Origin: Cardinalis cardinalis
Taxonomy: Eukaryota; Chordata; Aves; Passeriformes; Cardinalidae
Assembly (NCBI GenBank): GCA_014549065.1
Contig: JACDOX010000140.1
Span: forward strand, 444,770-508,769
Direction of reading: 5' to 3'
Length of the DNA: 64,000 bases
The first letter of the stretch is position 1, and each line of letters begins with the position of its first letter. Both the position numbers and the translations under genes were made by a program. Positions 52,846 through 64,000 of this stretch are shown one piece after another. The notes under the pieces are model-generated. The model saw nothing but the letters and a program-made list of their open reading frames with translations. It was not told where the DNA came from and did no database searches.

Positions 52846-55800
52846 TATTAATTTAGCAGAGCTGAAAGCTATGAGGACCATAATTAGTTGCAAAAAGAGT
52901 GCTAACACACTTTGGACTAAAAACAGTGATTGGGGTATGGGAAGATAATTGAGTGAAAAACAGTTTAGGAGACAATGACAAGCGTGTCCCTGTTAGCTAC
53001 ATTTTCAACTCCAATTGTCTCAGAATTTGCCTCTGACACTGGTTTAATGAGGGATTCTTCCCAATATTACCCTCTTTGAAAGAGTATTTTCTTCATATTT
53101 AAAAGAGAGAAGAGGGATGCTGCTTTATTTGGCTTTTTATCAGCAGTTTTGATATTTTTAAAATATGTTGAGTATTTAGAACAATACTATATCTAAGTAG
53201 AAAAAACATATATTTCATTTATTTTTCTTTCAAGTACTGTAAACATTGAACAGTGAAATGAGTAGAACAGAAATTAAAATAAAATCCTTTTTGTGACTAA
53301 AAGGTGGAAGAATATTATACCCTTTTTGCTGTTTATCCAATTCTTTCCTAGGAGAGATCCAGTTGCCTGTGGTTTTGCCTGTGATTTCAAAAATAGTAGA
53401 AACAAGAGCTGGTCTGATGCCAAATAGAAATGACTATGGCACTGAACTAACATTTGGATTTGCAGAAATCCCCTGCCTAAATCTGAGATGTCAGTCCAGA
53501 TTTAAGGTTTTGTCTTATTAAAAATAAACTGCTTTAAACAAGAGTTTATATCAAGCTTTTATTTCAGTTTAATGCAAGAGGGATTCCTTCCAGCTGACAT
53601 TTAACTCAATGTTTATAGATATTTATAATGCACGGGGAAGTATAGCTGGATTTGACCATATTGAATTCTCAGAGGAAGTAAATGCATAATTTTTAAGATT
53701 AACTGTTTCTAAAGAATCTAGCTTTGATTGATGTGAACAGATTACTCTCTAAATTATCTGTAATTCATGTCTATTCTATAATGATCCCGGCTNTATCACT
53801 CTACTGATGGATCATAACTTTACAAACTGAAATGGTGCTGCTTAAATTACATGGCAGTGCTGATAAGACATAAGGTATTTGTCCTGTTCCCTGATTACAC
53901 AAATATGCACAGACTTCCAGTCTCAATGCCTTCTAACCTTACATTTAAATGTGGGTTTTGAAATTACTCTGAAATCCATTTTCCATGAACATGAAACGCA
54001 ATCACTTGCATATTGTCAAAAATAAATCCAAAAGGAACATGAACATAAATAAAGCTAAATTAAATTGATCTTAAAAATGGCACTAGAAAATCTCAGGTAT
54101 TATTTTCTCAGCTTTTAGTTAAAGATGTTAAAGGATTTTATGTAAATATTATTGGAAAGTGATATCCTCTCTTTCTGCAATGTAGACACACTACTCATTG
54201 TGTCCTAATCCAGCTGCTGAGGTGTTCAGTATTTCTGTGGCAATTTCTTTATGGGAAAATACATATATTTCACTTTTATATCCCTAAAGATTAAAAGCAG
54301 ATCAAAATTAAGTTGCATGGAGAACTGTCCTTTCATTAAAAAAATTGTATTTGTATATTGCTCGCTTCACGCAGAAGTGAACAAAACTAGATTCAGGCTT
54401 CTAGAGACTTGTGAAGTTTTTATCATCTGACAAGAGTGGCTTTTTGTNCTTACTGACACATTGTTTTGAAGGTAAAGTTCACACAGAAGCAGTTCCCCTC
54501 CTCCAACATCTTTCCCTTTTAAATTATAATTTCATCTCTTCCTTCTCAGTTTAGTGTGTTTCTTCTAACTTTTTATCTGTGAAAAGCACAAATATTCCTG
54601 CACTTTGTGGTGAGTCCTTGGGTGATTGAGAGGGTGCTTCCTGGCACTCTCCTATATTCTGACTGTGGGCTGGAGACCACAATTCAGTTTTGGAAAGTTA
54701 TGTTTCCTCCACTGTGTTCTTGAATGGAGACTATTTTTGTTCTTTTGCACTGATTAATTCACTCAGGAACCTGTGATATTCCAAATATTAGGTTTAGCAG
54801 AAGCCATGCACTGGAGCCAGTGATGTGGATGTAAGAGACTCATATATTTCAAAATACAGGCAGACCTGTCTGCAGCAATCTGTTAAAGAGATGGTGAGGG
54901 GCCAGAGGCAACTGTGAGGAGACAGAGATTGCAATTCGTTTGGGAAGGAGTAAAGGGATAGAANGAAACCCTGCTTGAAAACTGGAAATGAATGTGCTCT
55001 TTTGTCCAGGAGGAGGTCTGTCTGTCAGGCTTCCTTGGCCTGGCATTCCATGCAGGATCTGCAGTTGCACTAAAACGTCTGTGTCTACAAAGCATTTTTG
55101 GGGCAGGGGGGCATGACAGTGACAGCAGAGAGTGTCTGTGCAGAAACAGAGTCATGGAGAAGGGACATGGTGTNCCATGCAGTAAGTGTGCACCCCCCGG
55201 GTGTGGCCATGGCAAACCCAACCTGCCTTGTTTTCTTGGGATGTCCAGAGGATGTCATATATATTATTTGTGTCCTATGACTCTGGATTTCTGTCCATTG
55301 ACCCCAGGAAAGAATTAACTGGCTGATCCAGGGCAACTGAATAATGCAGTTTGGGAAAGCCTGTAGTTACACCTTGGGTGCTTAATTTAGGGGCAAGTAA
55401 GATGGTCTGAGAGACAGCAAGCCTATCTTATCCCTTAGCAGTTTGAATGAATTTACTGTGGCTCCCACTTAAAATCTGTGGTGAACCATACATCTNCTCT
55501 TTGATGAAAGCTGTTCATTCCCTGAACCTCCAGTGGAGCCAGCTTCCTAAATACTTTACATGAACTCTATGGACTGTTTCATGGCACTGGAATTCTAAGG
55601 TTCCTCAATGCTAATGAGTGTTTCTTGGTTTCATATTGCTTCTCTTGTACCATGATTTGTTCAAAGGCTCCCTGATAAATAGAGCAGAAATCTGTCAAAC
55701 AGTGTCAGAGGACATGACAACATATGCTATGACATAGCTCAGCAATGTGAAAACATGAGAAACTTGACTTAGAAGGCATGTGCATTTGCTAACTTTTGAG

Positions 55801-58800
55801 AGAAGGGCACAGCTCTGTAGAGATTNAAAAATGCAAATATCATTCAAAATTGCAAACAGAAAGATGAAATAACATGTTATTGCAATGACCATGATATGTT
55901 GCTTCTCTCACTGGTTAAAGATTTGATTTTTTTCTGGAATGGTGTTTGTCCAGTTTTCTAAAGAAGCTGCTGAAAATGTCTTTTTGAAGAGTTTTGCAGT
56001 GTGCTTGCTGTTGAAGGGTGTAATGTTTCCAACTACACAAACTCAAGAAAAGTGTAGAGAAAAATGAAAAAAAATCCCACCAGCATCTATTCAGTTTTGG
56101 ATTTCTTTGGCAAAATATCCACATAATTCCATCTCAAATGGAAGATTCAGTTCAGGTTAAGACACCTAAGNATAGTTGTCTTCATCTGGAGCACCTAAGC
56201 TTCTGCAGAAATCAATAACCCTGTTNTATCTGTGGGCTCTCAAGAGACTTGCAGCTGACCAGCTGCCCNAAGCAGGAATTTGGGACCTCAGCCCTCACAT
56301 CTAGTGCTGTTTTGGGTGTCTGAAAGTATTTAAGGCATTTGNAGGAAGCTTAGAAATGCGACTAAAAGGAAATCCTTTTCTGGAGCTGCATCTGGAGGTT
56401 CAGTGTGATTTCTTATGATATTAATTTTCATAAGGCACTCTAAACGTTTTTGCAACAGAGCTGAAAAACACAGCAGGGAGATTTTTTTCCCTGTTGTATT
56501 TACAAAACATATCCAATTAATTTGTTCCATTAAGAACTAAAGAGCTCAAAATCTGGTTGCAGTATTTTTTTTGTTGAGTATAATGGTTTTTTTATGAAGG
56601 TCTGCAGAGATGCTGTATAGAGGCACTAAAAAACATTCTTATATTGATGACAAGCCTAGGATGCTTCTTTATTTTTTCCAAAATAAAGAATTTGGATCAT
56701 CATGGGGTTTTTTTTGGTTTTTTTAGCTCTTGTGGCAGGAATACACTCGATGTCTTCCATATATAGATTTAGAAATGATGTATTGAAAAATCCATTTACA
56801 ATCATTATGACTACTATTGCATTTAATAAAAATACAAAGAGAATTGGCCTTCACAGATCTCAATTAGGGCAGCATTAGGGTAACATAAATGTCCAGACAC
56901 ATTCAATGACAATAAAGTCAAGTGTGAAAATGAATCAGCGCCGTTCAATGCAGCTTCTATAAGTTTTTTGGGTTTTTTGTGTCAACAATGTTTCCATAAA
57001 AATAATTTTTAGTCTTCAAGCATTTTTTCATGCATAGAACTCACAGAAACTGTGTGCAGTATGCATTGATGTTTCATATCCACNAGCTTCCACAGTTAAT
57101 TACCGCGCCTTTTATAGTAGCAATAGTGAAATGTCCTCTTACCAAAATTTAAAAACCTGTAATGAGGACAAATAATATGATGCAGACTTGAAAACAAGGG
57201 GATCAGTCCAAAAAAAGATCCGTTAGTCAGCTATTTACAAAAGCTCATTTCTGCCCTTCTCTGTTGTAGCGAGTACAACTTCAGCCTTTTCCAACTCTCC
57301 CACTTCCCAAACAGATGTTTTTTAGCAGCCCTGGAAGGTCCCCAGATTCAGGCTATTTTGGAATGAGAGAAGGAGTAAGCTCTCAATCCTGGAGTGCTCA
57401 CAGAGAAGGCTCTGCCAGACACAACTTCCTTTGTGCAGGAGAGGATCGATCTCCAGCACCCTGCTGACCACTTGCTGAGAAATCTGACATGGGAAGAGGA
57501 TTCCCCCCTGGAGAAAGCCAACACTGGCAATTTAAGGCTTTGTGTGTTTTAATCAACTTCTTTAAACAAACCGGACTAAGTAAAACGGTGTTTCTGAGTA
57601 CACATGTGGGGTGATTAATAGTAGATTTATTTGCAATATANTGTATCTCTAACAAGTCTATGCTTGACACAAGCCTAAAATGTGTTATAAACACTTATGG
57701 GCCAAATAATTTCCAAATTCCTCATTTGTTGTGGAAGAGTTTGGTTATATATATTCCACATTTTTCCTTCTTCTTCTTCTTATTTTTTTTAATAGTAGAA
57801 AAAAAAATTTCCTTTGAGGAAGATGATTGCACCAACCCCTCTCCCTCCTTTTTGATTATTTCTTGGGAAAGGTTCAGCATATTTTTCACTCTTTGATTTT
57901 ATGAGGTGGACATAGCAGAGAATGGCCTCAGTGAACACAGTTTTTTGCTTATGAGGCCTGGTCCCAAATTATCTTGTCATGGTTACAAATATCTTTACGA
58001 AAAATAGTTTGNCTTTGCTGCATTGCAGAGAATAGATAAAAACTTGGTTAATTTTATGCATGCTCAAGTAAATTGTTATATTTCCTAACTTGCAAAACAA
58101 AAGCATAAGACAAAGGTGGCCTGAAACACTCTGAAGTATTGCCAGCTTTCTTTCCCTTTTATAGATCACCAAGTATTTGCAAGTAATTTAAGGAAGAAGA
58201 ATAAATCATATAATTTCTACTTAGCTCTAGGTCACTCATTCTGTTTTACAACAGACTTTGGGAAATTCTTTTGATTGAATGCCATTAAGGTAATTTGGGC
58301 AGGAAACTATAGTCTCTGCCAGTGGAACAAATAGAGTATTTTATTAGAAAAACTGAGATCTGTTTAGNGTATTTCTAACTGGTATTTCCAGATCTTTCCA
58401 TATACGCTGTGCCTATTTTATTAGAGGTTGCCTGTGGAAAAGAATACTTCACATCCAGAAAGGCGAATGAACTGGGCCATTTCAGGATACCTTATAATCT
58501 TTTTTGTCAAACTTTCTTGGCACTATCACCAGAGCATTAAAAATCTGCTAATGCAAAAGGGAAAAGTTGACGTTTGGCATAAGAGGCTTCCAATCCAAAC
58601 ACAAAATTAATTAAAAACATGCAAGATAGTCAAGAACTAGATAGTAAACACTTGGCTTCAGAAGGTAGAAATTATCTATTTTTCTTTTTAATTACCAGTG
58701 ATACAAAGAAAAAAATTATGAAACAACTTTTATTTTTCATCTTTTTCTTCTCCCTCCCTCCCCACTCTCCCCAGTTTATGATATATTTTCAGGACAGCTG

Positions 58801-61234
58801 GACCATGAGCTCTACTGACTGGAAACCCTAAAGGGAGTTTAAATATAAGGAATATTTTTTGTTTCTTTAGACTTTGCTTGTTTTTGTTGCAAGGCTCTAA
58901 AGCCTGCAAAAATACTGTACCACTGTAAAAATTGGCCAGAATGGATACTTTCTATATGAAAATCCATTAGGATTTTGAATTAGCACAGATTGCATTGTGG
59001 CACGGAACTGCCGTGTTCCTAAATGTCTATAGCTACATTAATTTCTGACTGAATGTAGTTTTGGCTATTTTTAGGAAATCTTGGTACTCAGTATTTTAAG
59101 GCAACGTTTATACCAGTGATTTCATACAGAAATGCTGGTCAGAAGATCATAGCCACTCAAAACAGTCTCCACAGCGCACATTGTGCAGTTGTCTAGAAAG
59201 CACTTTCCTGTAATTTATATTAAAATCATATCTGAGCGAAACAGAAATGAAACACAAATACTTATGTTGGTTTAATTAGCTTTCAGAGTGCTTTAAAGTA
59301 AACCTGAAATTACATCAGAGTAAGGTAAACATATTTCTTTTATCATCCTGATAAAATCATATCATGGTATTTGTCACCTGAAAAAATCCATAAAGCTTGT
59401 TGTAAAGCTAGAGGGCTCTCTGCTGTTGTATTGTAAATAATATTCTAAAAATCAAAATCACCTGAGATGAAGGTTGCTGCATCCTGTTCATACAAGCCTG
59501 GCTTCTTTTTTTATTTTTTTTTTCCAAATGGAATTACCTTTTGGCTATTCCTCATAACACGAGTTTCAAGTTCTGTAAGCCAACAGGAGTAAAAATCAAA
59601 ATAAGGCAAATTCAGCTCTTTCAGTAGCTGTACTTCTTGAACCTCAGCCTGAAACATTCCTCATTTGTACAAGATTCAGTTAATTCNTGTGCAGGAAGTT
59701 TTATACTCTTATCAGAAATGTGGGAGGAAGTACAAACTCTGATAAAAAGTGCTTTTTCTNCACATGAAAAAATCAGACGTTGTTGATGGATGATTTACTG
59801 AGGCAAATAAAAATACTACTTTGTAAGGGATCCCAGGGTGCAATGTAAACTATCACAGCAAAGAGGGCCCAGCTCTTTTCAAAACTGTGGGCTGGATGCT
59901 AATTCTGGCAGTCANTCGCTGGTCCTGTGAGAGTGAGTCATGCATTGCCTGCAGATACAGCAGCAGCAGCATGTGGGGCTGAGAGCCCCTCGGCCCCCGC
60001 CGCAGCTCCCTGCACTTGGTGCATCCCAAGAGCAAGGCAGGACCCTGCTTTTCCTCATTTCTCATTAAAAGGTGCATTCCCTTGCTTCTCAACACTGCTA
60101 GAACCAGCTTAGTAATGAAAAGAAGTTGTGCAAGTTGAGGCAAATAGGCACTTCTGTACAAAGAAAGTAGCATAAATATTTTANGCAGGAATCACATACC
60201 CACTTAAATCTAGTGAATAAGGTTACACTGTGTACTGTAGAATTATGCTTTAGTGTTATGACTCATTGCAGGATAGTAGCAGATGTTCATGAAGCTCAGC
60301 ACAAAAAAATAGGAAAAAATGTCCCCATACATTCTTAATCTTNTCCCCACATCATTACGGAGATGCAAGACACCTCTCTCTAGCACTTTGAATGAGTCAC
60401 TCCNTACAATATGAATAAGTGCAGAAAAATACAAGATTACATGAGAATCAAGTATGCAGGCAGAGTCAAGAGTTGAGAGACTTTCTCCTGGGAACCAAAG
60501 ATTTATGCTTTGGATAAATGACTTTATCCACTGCTGGGACAGATACAACTGCTCAACTGCTACAATTTTCTGGACACGTAAAAAAGAATATAGAAGTTCA
60601 TGTTGATGCACCGTGTTTGTGCCTGTAAACACAGCATTAGTAAGATGCTGCTAGACTCATCCTGATAACCAGATCTGTTGAAGGACGTGGGGTACATCAG
60701 AGNTGGGGAAAAGGCTAAAAAGTAGTCAAGAATCTGGAAGAAAAACCCTTCTGCTGTGAAGTTTAAGTGGTTTAAAGTGGTTCTTCTTGGTATAATCANA
60801 AAGGATACTGAAAGGTAAAGCAGTCACTGTACCGAGTCACTGACAGGTAGAAAACAAGCCTCACATCTGTTCAGTCTAGTTTGAAAAACCTTCCAGGATC
60901 TTGTGGCTGAAAGCTGACCTTTGACCAGTTTACCCTAAGAATTTCCTATTCATAAAGGTAGGAAAACCTCAAAACAACTTTCAGGGGTGATGGTGGAAGG
61001 ANATTGTTTGNATTATTTAAAACTAAATTTGATCTNTNTAAANATTGGTTTAATACACTGTATTAAATAGTATCNGAATTATACTGTCTGAAAAACTTTG
61101 ATGGATTGTGTGGTTTTGTTTTGTTTTTTGAGAGACAACTTGTAGCCATTTTCCTTTCCTTTTCTCAGGCTCAGCTTCACTTACCATTCCTGATTTGTCT
61201 ATCTCTCCTCCCTCAGCAGTGCAGAGGGTTGGNG
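52846..61234. other. Intergenic or intronic DNA, no gene recognised
   Basis: AT-rich sequence. GC-richer patches lie at about 54850-55220 and at 59930-60030, the latter with a CAGCAGCAGCAG run and a few CpG pairs. T-rich tracts occur at about 56700-56725, 57764-57792 and 59504-59523. Several stretches (for example 56730-57080) look like typical slowly changing noncoding DNA but cannot be proven so. Six masked bases cluster at 61002-61075. No gene or RNA is recognised. Confidence 0.5.
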
Positions 61235-61835
61235 AATAAGATTTGTTGTCAGTCCATAAGCAGCTCCCCTCTGCTGCTCCTTGCTCCACACACCTCCACG
61301 CTCCTCCCACCCTTGCTGAACTGTGGGACTCTCACAGGTTCANCATTCTTACCAGAAAACTTCCTGTGTGGGCTCTTCCCAAAGGCCACAGTTCCCACCT
61401 GAGCCTGATCCTGTGGTGGGTCTCCACAGGTTGCAACTTCCTTCAAGNGTGCAACCACCTGCTCCTCATGGCATCTGCCATGGGTTGCTTTTTGGATATT
61501 TAGTCTGCTGTGGACTTTCATGGGTTTCAGGGGAACAATCTGCATCACNTCATCACAATCTGCATGGTCTTCTCCAAGAGTTGGAGAGTCCAGAGTGGTC
61601 CAGACCCTGAAGCACCCCCCCTCTCTCCTTTTCCATGGACCTTGCTGTCTTCAGGGCTGTTTCTCTCATATCTTTCCTCACTCTTCTCTGCCAAGCAGTA
61701 TTTTCCCAGAAAGAGCACTTACCCCAGGTCACCACCACGGGGGTTTCTGGGTTTGGCTGTGTCCTGTGGTGGATCTGCTGGAGCTGACTGGAACAGGCTG
61801 TGCCCAGCATGGGGCAGACACAGCCTCTCCTGGAT
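61235..61835. mobile_element. GC-rich songbird-type interspersed repeat, class uncertain
   Basis: A GC-rich block with internally similar phrases: GTGGGTCTCCACAGGTTGC, GGCATCTGCCATGGGTTGC, GTGGACTTTCATGGGTTTC and the repeated word CAATCTGCAT (61540-61549 with its last base masked or changed, and again near 61556). It is followed by GGACCTTGCTGTCTTCAGGG, CTGTTTCTCTCATATCTTTC and CTCACTCTTCTCTGCCAAGC. I recall this order of phrases from a dispersed repeat of passerine genomes, perhaps an LTR-type element. Because the block is rich in GC it is open in many frames on both strands (for example 61510-61953 plus, 61249-61548 minus). These are by-products of composition, not genes. Edges and strand are not certain. 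Confidence 0.5.
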
Positions 61836-63535
61836 CACTGAACTCAATACAGGGATTACTAACTGCAATGCAATCACCTGTGACACAGAGGAGGTCAGTG
61901 TAAGTCCTTTATTTGTTTCTTCTGGCATTAAGCTCCATGAAAAAGTATTTTGAAATGGTTTCATGGTCACCAGGGCACAAGTGCTGAAAGAATGGGATCA
62001 AGTAGCATGAAGTTTTCACACCACATCACTAAAAATATGTGACAGCATGCAATTAGTTTTATATAAGCTAGTGAGAGATGGCAGCTAGATGCCTACTTTA
62101 TTTGCTACCAGTTTATGTTGCATGCAAAAAGGGGCCTTGGAGACAAAAGACTCTTTTTCATGTTGCCAGCATGTGAGATCAGGCTGCTAAGGGTGAAATC
62201 ATATTGTGGTGGCTCAGGTGTGCAAATTTGATAGCACTATTACTTTCAAGTCACCTGCAATATACAGGTACAGCTCCACAGTGCCATGCCCTACCGCCTC
62301 TGCAACAGGCACGTAATCCAGTGTGAATTCAATTATAGATCAATTTTTATTTCCAATAAATAAGACTGTTTACATTATATCGTATATCATTGTAACTCAC
62401 AAAGGAATCTGCCCAAACCCACTAAGAAATCACTTGTCATCCTAAACAAGTCTAAAGAAAAAATGTTTAGAATGTCTTCAAACTGCAATAAACCAGGATA
62501 GAGGAATACTTTGGAAAAACCACTCTTGACAATAAAAATGTATATGTGTGTATGTCAAAGCCTTCCCTAACATGAATAGACCAATACANATTTATGGCTG
62601 CAGATAAGCTCAGTCCTAAACCTTAAGTCACTAGCAAAATAATTTCACTGAGCTGAAACAGTCATCAACCTCTGCAGGTTTGAGTTTATTATGCGTAACT
62701 CAAGGGGGCACNCGTGCTCCCTGAGGCAGTGAGGAAGTTAGTTGAAAGCCAATACTAAACAGCTACATACCTCCAGAAATCTCCAGCTTTTTTACTGTTC
62801 CAAGAACGCCAACTTACTGTCCAGGACAACAAACCTTTGAGCTTTCAAAGAATGAAATTAATAATGAGTATGTAGAAGTCATGGTTGAATATTGTGCCAG
62901 AGGTCAAAAGTATATAGGTACAATAAAACCAAAAAAAGTTGACAAATGATGGTGATTGACTCTTTGGTCAACATCTACCTGAGGAAACCCCTACTCTGTG
63001 GAGTGTCNAAAATAGGGAAGACAGAGAGTAGATAAGGAAGATGTCAGGGAGCAGATGAGTAGATTTCCCTCTGCACACCAGCCTTCGTGGTCTCTCTTAG
63101 CCCTTATCAGCAATGCTTCCTGCCCCATGGTCCTCTGGACTGGCAGACCCATTCTCACNTCTTCCTGACAATGTAGCTACAAAGTAGTTCCTTTCGGCGT
63201 TGTTTTTATTTTTTTTTAATTTTCTAATTGGCTCTATATTTATTTGTGCACCTCAGTTTGCANGTTAATATTTTGTATGAAATAATTATTCCAGATATGC
63301 AGATCACTGCAGAAAAAATATGCATTTAAATGATCCTCTTCAAAGGTAGGTTCCCCAAGAAGACATCCCAGCCAAGGAATGACTGTTCCTCTCCCTTGAT
63401 TCTAAAGGGAGTCTAAATAAAGAACTCTGTTGTGAACACTTGAATCTGGGAGATGTCTAATGGCAGGTCAGCAGCCACATCCTAGACAACATATTNGAGA
63501 GTCTGGAGTTGAAAGCAGAGAGAGTTGAATGTCTT
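61836..63535. other. Intergenic or intronic DNA, no gene recognised
   Basis: Unique-looking sequence between a GC-rich repeat and a CR1 fragment. A T-rich tract lies at about 63206-63223. I see no gene, RNA or named element. Confidence 0.5.
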
Positions 63536-64000
63536 AGAGTAGGTGATCCTTTAATATTAACCAACTTTCTTGGGCCTGTCTTCCNGCCAGGGCTTTATTC
63601 CATGGTACTTGACCAAGCAGATCCTTGAAGAGGGCAAAGTCTGCTCTACTGAAATTCAGGGTAGTGAGCTTGCAGTGTGCCCTTCTCACTGCCCTTGATC
63701 CTGAGTTCCAACATTTCATGGTTGCTGTCCAAAGCCTCATATTTGCCACCAGCCCCTCCTCATGGGCAAGAACAAGGTCCAGCATAGCACTTCTCCTCGT
63801 TGGCTCCTCTATCACTTTGGAGAAGAAGTTATCCTCAGCGTATTCCAGGAACTTCCTGGATTGCTTATGCCTTCATCTTCTTGGTCTTTCTGGTCAGGTA
63901 GCTTGTGTCAGACCCCTGCTACAACCCCTATCCCTGCCCTCCCTTTCATCCTCACCCATAAGCTCTCAGTCATCTCCTCATCCACCCCACACCAAACATC
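63536..64000 (-). mobile_element. CR1 LINE ORF2 endonuclease-region fragment, broken, runs off the window
   Basis: The minus strand encodes the end of the apurinic-type endonuclease domain and the following linker of CR1 ORF2. Visible are ESLWVRMKGRAGIG (the ESLWVRIKGRAGTG type), a decayed GVCYRPPDQ motif reading GV-stop-HKLPDQ, HKQSRKFLE, VIEEPTRRSAMLDLVLAHEE, KLTTLNFSRADFALFKDLLG and VPWNKAL..GRQAQESWLIL. CR1 supplies reverse transcriptase and endonuclease for its own target-primed copying, but this copy cannot. The usual stretch between the PDQ motif and HKQSR, with the GDFNHPDICW motif, is missing, and the frame changes at the join near 63870. At 63536 the CR1 text stops just after LKDHLL, before the reverse transcriptase begins. 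The 5' part lies beyond the window end. Confidence 0.88.

Noticed and set aside
59953..60010. CpG-containing patch with a CAG run as a promoter island
   Set aside because: Too short, only a few CpG pairs, and no adjoining exon or transcript signal.
60243..60632. 129-codon minus-strand frame
   Set aside because: Two ambiguous codons, no recognised domain and hydrophobic AT-driven composition. Chance is likelier.
61510..61953. 147- and 127-codon overlapping frames as genes
   Set aside because: They lie mostly in a GC-rich interspersed repeat that is open in several frames on both strands.

Overview
The window looks like nuclear DNA of a bird, most likely a songbird. It is AT-rich and has no long intact gene. 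It carries 3' ends of CR1 LINEs in the bird-typical form and LTR pieces that I recognise, from memory, as the kind scattered through passerine genomes. Single N bases occur every few hundred bases, as if heterozygous or ambiguous sites had been masked. Nothing points to a bacterium, plasmid or virus.

The open frames are mostly short, overlap on both strands and match no family I know. I read the window as intergenic DNA or the inside of a very large intron. No functional protein gene, tRNA, rRNA or CRISPR array could be supported.

Layout. 1-1527 is unrecognised DNA with one 217-codon open frame, then a CR1 3' end on the minus strand (1528-1772). An old CR1 piece lies at about 7585-7806 (+) and a younger CR1 piece at 15020-15135 (+). 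A truncated LTR lies at about 24458-25018 (-) and the 3' part of another at about 26425-26600 (+). A TA microsatellite is at 28824-28897. At 29370-30463 (-) there is a stretch that still reads like protein but has several stops and frame changes: a decayed retrocopy or old retroelement that I cannot identify. A possible repeat fragment is at about 36296-36393. An almost complete solo LTR (39357-39751, -) has what look like 6-bp target-site duplications. An old CR1 3' region is at about 52545-52845 (-). A GC-rich repeat of the songbird type fills about 61235-61835. The window ends inside a CR1 endonuclease-domain fragment (63536-64000, -).

The rest is unique-looking AT-rich sequence with low-complexity tracts, several perfect short inverted repeats, two exon-like intervals with good splice consensus, and one stretch (38540-39080) that resembles conserved noncoding DNA. 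I did not find a convincing new biological system. The decayed coding stretch at 29370-30463, the clustered hairpins at 32173-32228 and 49646-49731, and the exon-like intervals are the items most worth checking.
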